Source: Lunularia cruciata
Taxonomy: Eukaryota; Streptophyta; Marchantiopsida; Lunulariales; Lunulariaceae
DNA: 64,000 nucleotides
Assembly (NCBI GenBank): GCA_948567375.1
Contig: OX419758.1
Coordinates: 68,205,001 to 68,269,000, forward strand
Direction of reading: 5' to 3'
How positions within the stretch are numbered: position 1 is the stretch's first letter; every line of letters begins with the position of its first letter. Made by a program: the position numbers and the translations under genes. Of the stretch, positions 58,718 to 64,000 are shown piece by piece. The notes under the pieces were generated by a model that was given only the letters and a program-made list of their open reading frames with translations, ran no database searches and was not told the DNA's origin.

Positions 58718-61700
58718 ATCAGTATCACGCAGTTAAGCTATGGTAGGGAATGAATGCGTTCGGTTCCTCGTTGTTTAACTTCCGCAAGATCCTGCTGCTC
58801 TGGAGCTTTTTTAACTCTGACCTATCTCTCTACGAGCTCACTCTACGATCAAATGATCACACTGGATTACCCGTTCAGTACTCCTCAATTACTTGGGGTC
58901 GTGGAGGAAGGAATCTTGAACGAGAGGAGGACCAAGGAATGAAGTCTTAATTCATTCAGGCAAGTCTTTTTTTTGCTGGGAATTGCTACATCCGATCCCT
59001 TTAGAATATGATCACTGTTCTCAACAACAAAATCGACTGACACATAGTCAGGGGAGTCACAACGTGCCATTGAGTCTCCTTTTCGCAATTCGAAAGGCTT
59101 ACTTCTTTCTGAGATGGAACAAGTTCATGTAGCGTTTTGCTGCTGTAACAGAACAATTGAATAGATCTCATATGTAATATGGGCAACAATTTATTTGGAT
59201 GCAATGCCCCATCGCAATTATGCAGTCCACACGAGAATTTCGTTCTTTTATCTGCACTTTCCTTTCAAATTCAAATTTCTCCATATCTTCGGTGCTACTG
59301 GATCTACCTTACTTTTCTAAACCTTTGATTTCAGCTTTCATTTTGGGATTGAATCTCGAAGTTCTCATGTTGCGTCCGAATGAGATCCATCGCCCTTCTT
59401 GTATCCAGGGCACCCAGCCCAAGCTACAAAATCGAATTAGACTATGCAAGGGCTACGTTTATAGCAATTGCTGAATCTACTGCGTCCGGAATCATAGACT
59501 CAGAAGCTGATGCGTACTCTTGAAATGTTAAGACTTGCGATGGATTTCGAGATCGAGCCGGTATATCTCCTCTTTACCGACCAAGAGGCATGGCATGACG
59601 ATTCCTAACTTCAGGTTGCCTAACGTGATTTGCTACGAGTTGGGTGAGTTCTGGTCTCCTTTTCTCCAGGAATCGCACGTTTTCTCCTTGACTTGCCGGC
59701 AGGCATTAAAATACTCTACAGTATTCAGCCGGGCGTGGAAATTCACAGCTGCATCGTGGACCCTATGACCCTAAAAGGTATCATCTGGTGCAGTAGACTC
59801 GGCGTCCTCGACACTTCTCAAGGCATAGTTCCTGCAGAGTAGGACGTCCTCTGGTCGCTGTGGTTACTCAGAGGCCACCTTTTCATGGAGATGTCCGATC
59901 TACAGCATCTGTAAACTCGCAGTTAATCTCTTGATAGAGAATATCTCCTCCAGCTATGTCGCAGATGGAAGTTCCACCTTTTCTCCATTCTCCTCAGACC
60001 GGAGTAAATGACTACCCCGTAGGCCAGCCATAACCTGTCAGGTGGGAAACACCGGAGAAGATGCACCTCCCCGCACTTGGAGGCGTGATGGGCTGTCAAT
60101 GCGTTCAAACTCTGAAATTGATGCTACTGCCCTTGTGGTAAGTAGAGATAAGACACAGACTGGGTGGAAGCGAGACCAACTTTGAAATTTGTGCGTGGCG
60201 GAAAAGACTTTGATCCACCTAGGGAGGTTCCGCGCAGCAAGCTAAGTCAAGTCACAGAACTGAGCACAATGAAGTGAATGAGTTGTGGGTTTGAACTTTG
60301 AACTTGCCGTCCTTCTGCAGTGTTCTCTTCACTATGATCATATCCCGAATTCTAGATTGACCTCCTATATCTTCAATGTCAATTCGCGACCATGAAGACC
60401 ACGGCACTAAGGGACACGTCACCTGACGAGCCACATCAGCGACAGATCATACGTCGTCAGCATGTAAGAGAAAAGAAGACTGTAGTTTCGTGCTTTAGTT
60501 GCAGTTTTTTTGTTTGTTTGTGTGATATGTATGTTCCTAATCAGCATATTAGTGTTACACGTCACTCTGGTGTAGACTCTGGAGACGGCGGAATGAAGGA
60601 GAGGACTCGTCAACTTCTCATTGAAACACTGGACAAGTAGTGAGGTTTAAGTGCGTGAGGGAGGTTTCTGGCTATGGTGAAAGCGAGAGAGGAATCCATG
60701 TGAGGTAGTAACTTCTTAACTTTTGGCGTACATAGAATCATGCTCACGAATATGTTGCGAGGTTCCGCACTATGTGGCAGCCGGTGCTCTTTCCACCGAA
60801 AAGTGAGGGATTGTGCTCACTCGGATTCGCGGCTTTGGTCTCCCATGCACATGATTGCCAAAGAGCTGGCCATGACTTCCTTCCCTCGGCTGGCAACAGC
60901 GACAAAGTCGCTCTGATTTTGCTAGGGCAAATGCATACCCCCCAACTCCGCATCCGGTTAGCTATGCTCTCTCTCTCTGCCCCCACCTCTCTCTTTATTT
61001 ATGTGAAATCTAGGGCGAAGGACGAATGCAGTTATTTTCAATCTATGGCTCTCCCATCCGTGACATTCAACGCAACACAAATCACCCACAACGATTCCTA
61101 AAACGCTAGAGAAAGTCACCTTGCAGTGGTGTATGGTACAGCCAAGATTGGGACTTTACCAACTGTGTCAATCTGTCTCAAGCTCTAGAGCTATTCCGTC
61201 TGTTGAAAGTTAATTTTGCTTTCTGTACAGTGGATTTCTTGAATTGAATTACCGATGATTACTGCACAGAGTGAAAAAAATTAAGGTCCATAGTTTTTCC
61301 TATTACTACAATCTTTTTTGAAGATTTGACCAGTGGGTCAAATTAGGACTCTAACGTAGTTTCCTAGGTCAAAGTCTCGTCGTCAGGATGTACATTCAAC
61401 TTAGACCAATGAAGCAAATTAGCCAACATATAGCTAACCTGCTAAAGAGTTCTTTTTTTATCCTTCTTAGGCTTAACTAGAACGAAATATTCTTAAGCTC
61501 ATCATGTCATGAGCGTTCTCTAACTGAGTCTTGGTGTCTTGTACATGAAGTGCTTTGAGCCATGATCACAACTTTGCCAGATTCCACTATGCTGGACGTT
61601 GGCATACCGTTACTCTTCATGATATTACAATTGACTTCTCAAGTTCACCCCTTTCCTAGGACTACGCGCCAGGATTGGCCAACTAAGAGCACGCAGCTGA

Positions 61701-62420
61701 AATCTCGACGTCACAGTCAAGAATCTAAGCCGGGACGAATCAGATGCAGGAAAAGATCTAGCTCGTCCCAGTTACCAATGCGGTTCGGACAAGTTCACAT
61801 TTCAGTTCAGCGTCGTCTAAACTGTAAAAGTGGAACTGGATTTGTACATACACTTAATTGGGAAGGAATTGGAGTACTTCTTGAACCTCCTTGATGATAT
61901 TAAACTTAACCCGACAACGATTTCAGGTAGGCTCAAGATCACTTCACAGATCCACCTGATAGTAAGAAGGTGGCATAATACGTAATAGACGGAATGAACA
62001 TTCCCAAGACGCTTATCATCAAAGACGGGCATAACCTGGTCTTGCTCGATGGAGGTCTATGTAGTTCTATGAGAAGTTTCTAGTCGGAGCTCCAAAGTGG
62101 AAACAGATCAGATCCAAGTGTAGATGTAAACTATATCCTAACCCAAGTGAAATTAGTATACAGAAAGCTGAAATTTGCTCTACTCATAGATGGACAATTA
62201 GGTCTATAATACTCATGTTTAAACCATAACATCAAGCTCTTGCAAATATCATTCAAATACCAATATTTTGAGTCATCGATAATGACACTGCATAAACTCC
62301 GCGTGTTTATGCCTAAGAGTACAGCTCCAGACTCTGCGCATCATTTTTACATTGTGCCGTAATCATCATGTACGTAGCTGACAAATAGTGCTAAGTTTTC
62401 TTTTAACTGTAGATGCCTTC
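58718..62420. other. Intergenic region between transporter and U6
   Basis: Many short frames, none with a recognised domain. The first several hundred bases are the 3' UTR side of the transporter gene. I found no tRNA, repeat array or transposon protein. Confidence 0.5.
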
Positions 62421-62421
62421 C

Positions 62422-62485
62422 GACCCATAAGCTCCGCGCAGTCTTATTGGTAGCCTAGATAAACATTGGATGCATATCCACTCTC
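62422..62485 (+). promoter_or_regulatory. U6 Pol III promoter: USE-like and TATA-like boxes
   Basis: TAGATAAA at 62456-62463 lies at -30 to -23 from the U6 start. GACCCATAAGC at 62422-62432 is a diverged match to the plant upstream sequence element RTCCCACATCG. The 23-base gap between them is the spacing that selects Pol III in plant snRNA genes. Confidence 0.65.
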
Positions 62486-62505
62486 GTCCCTTCGGGGACA
62501 TCCGA

Positions 62506-62537
<32 letters not shown>

Positions 62538-62587
62538 GGCCCCTGCGCAAGGATGACACGCACAAATCGAGAAATGGTCCAAATTTT
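62486..62587 (+). ncRNA. U6: U6 spliceosomal snRNA
   Basis: Starts GTCCCTTCGGGGACATCCG (5' stem-loop) and contains the ACAGAGA box (62521-62527, pairs with the 5' splice site) and AGC of the catalytic triad region (ACAGAGAAGATTAGC). The 3' part is ATGACACGCACAAATCG. The 102-base length and sequence match the plant U6 essentially perfectly, and promoter boxes and a T run frame it, so the gene is probably active. It base-pairs with U4 and then U2 and forms the catalytic core of the spliceosome. Confidence 0.97.
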
Positions 62588-62955
62588 TTTGCTTTAAATA
62601 CTGAAAAGATTTAGGCGTATAGAAATATATTGCATCCTAAATAACCAAACTAAAACGTTTACAAACTGCCTTTACCAACAACCTACTAGGGGTTAACTCT
62701 TAGAAGGGGGACATTTGAAGTTATGGAGACGATAGACGATCGGAAACTGCCAGAAATCAAGAAATGGTCCAAATTTCTTTTGCATTAACTGCAAAGAGAT
62801 TTAGATGCAATGCATGAAAGTACATTGCATCCTAAATAACCAAACTAAAACTTGTACTAAATTCCTTTACTTCCACAATAACCTACTAGGTGCTAACTCT
62901 TAGAAAGGGGACATTTGAAGTTATGGAGGGTATAGCGGATCAGAAACTGCCACAG
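62564..62955 (+). repeat. Tandem duplication, about 190 bp, including the U6 3' end
   Basis: 62564-62752 starts with the last 20 bases of U6 (AAATCGAGAAATGGTCCAAA) and is repeated at 62753-62955 (GAAATCAAGAAATGGTCCAAA). The copies share the following TTGCATCCTAAATAACCAAACTAAAAC and CTAACTCTTAGAA-GGGGACATTTGAAG blocks. The second copy has no U6 5' part and is not a gene. Confidence 0.9.
62584..62590 (+). terminator. Pol III terminator of U6
   Basis: Seven T directly after GGTCCAAA, the usual end of U6 transcription. Confidence 0.9.
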
Positions 62956-64000
62956 AAAAGAAAAGGTCAGTTCAAATGCCTCCACTTCTATTATAGTGTG
63001 CAGATACGAGATTAATTCCCCAAATATGCAACACAATTAGAAGTAGATGCACTATTTCATGGATTGCACCTAATGGGGTTGTTGTGTTCATAAGATAAAT
63101 GAGGAGATGTGATTTTCTCGAGTACTTATGCGAGAATTGTCAAATGCATCGCACCAAGTCCCTGTATCTAAACCAATCTGTACCCATAAAGTAGTAGAGG
63201 TATAGTGGAATGAAAGAGTGTCGAAACAGATAAGCAGATTATGTCCTGTGATCTGCTTATTTAACCTTAGGGCAATTTCTTAATATTTGTTACAAGTTCA
63301 AAATAAGCTAAATTTCGTTCATTAATCAGCGTTCCAGCAATTCCTAAAAATTGGTATCTTGTATGGGGTATGGTTTGAGCCTGGGTAACAAGCACTACAA
63401 ATATTTCAACTGTTGTTTGGTAGGACATTCTTGGAGTGCTCTTGCTTCTATACGCAGGTTAAATCATAAATTAGACACTGTAATTTGCTTATGAATAGCT
63501 TTCTTACTCACTTGAGTATTAATTTTCTCTTCTTTTAATAATCCATATCTGAATAATCGAATAGAAATCCTTCATTGAAAACTACGCGTGCTTTTCACGA
63601 GAAATAAGAATTTTTTTTTCATCTAATATTTGATTTTGGGACATAAATATAGAGAGAATCTCTATATATGGAAGAAATTATATTTAAGAAACATGTATGT
63701 CGCAATCTCATCTTGGGTAAAATGAATAAATAAATTTTAAATTATTATGATTAAAATTAAAAATATATAAAATTATTAGTTATGAATATTAATAGATTAA
63801 ATAAATAAAAATTATGTATTCTATGACAATAAGTTACAAAAATAACAAGATTAACTATTTCAATTCAAATAAAGTGATTAACTGAAATTTAAAAATTTAA
63901 AAATTTATTTAAAATTTTTTTTGGATATATTCCAGATCTAGGTTATATTGAAAATATAAATTTTATTCTAGGATTAAATTTATTAGAAATAAATACAGTA
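62956..64000. other. Gene-free end of window, AT-rich from about 63600
   Basis: No open frame of note. From about 63600 the sequence becomes strongly AT-rich (runs of TTTAAAT and AAATAAAT), similar to blocks 1 and 2. It continues past the window. Confidence 0.6.

Noticed and set aside
62753-62775. Second U6 gene
   Set aside because: Only the last 20 bases of U6 are duplicated; the 5' stem, ACAGAGA box and promoter are missing.
1-64000. CRISPR arrays, operons, bacterial-type features
   Set aside because: None seen; the window is eukaryotic nuclear DNA, and its direct repeats are two-copy tandem duplications or transposon repeats.

Overview
This is nuclear DNA from a land plant or close streptophyte relative. 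Genes have spliceosomal introns with GT-AG borders, the U6 snRNA is of plant type, and the protein families are plant ones (Golgi nucleotide-sugar transporter, plant-type ABHD11-like hydrolase, cwf21 splicing protein, Rpr2/Rpp21 protein). The mix of short-intron genes and decayed Ty3/gypsy elements suggests a bryophyte, lycophyte or charophyte, but the sequence alone does not fix the species.

Layout. 0-11.1 kb is a gene-bearing arm on the minus strand: a broken remnant of a large conserved protein (3.9-5.4 kb), an RNase P Rpr2/Rpp21-type zinc protein (5.6-7.65 kb) and a CWC21/SRRM2-like splicing factor (9.15-11.1 kb). 11.9-14.6 kb is a very AT-rich block without genes. 14.8-43.3 kb is a nest of LTR-type retroelements of two families. 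Family A has one long copy (17.3-27.1 kb), one truncated copy (38.1-43.3 kb), a 3' end fragment (35.3-36.0 kb) and a solo terminal repeat (14.8-15.3 kb). Family B is a chromodomain gypsy element (chromovirus) with LTRs of about 735 bp that start TGTAATAC and end GTATTACA. A second AT-rich block lies at 33.2-35.3 kb. 43.3-64 kb is again gene-bearing: an alpha/beta hydrolase of at least 12 exons (45.2-48.5 kb), a LINE remnant (52.6-54.4 kb), an intronless nucleotide-sugar transporter (57.65-58.7 kb) and a U6 snRNA gene with its Pol III promoter (62.4-62.6 kb).

Most notable. Family A encodes a C5-cytosine DNA methyltransferase domain inside its Pol polyprotein, in the order Gag, protease, methyltransferase, reverse transcriptase, RNase H, integrase. 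The same domain sits at the same place in the second copy, so it is a family trait and not a chance insertion. Its in-frame stops are mostly TAG where the context calls for CAG, with fewer TGA and TAA. That is the pattern expected from deamination of methylated cytosine in CHG and CG context. Its terminal repeats are 'split': the ends flanked by a 5-bp direct repeat (TGTCA) do not coincide with the ends predicted from the PBS-like and PPT-like sites, giving the order a-internal-b-a-b. All copies seen here are dead.

The host genes are not an operon and have no evident shared pathway. RNase P-like protein, splicing factor, Golgi transporter and U6 are ordinary housekeeping loci around a heterochromatin-like island. 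Local tandem duplications of 43-300 bp are frequent in the gene arms, including one inside an intron of the Rpr2 gene and one that copied the 3' end of U6.
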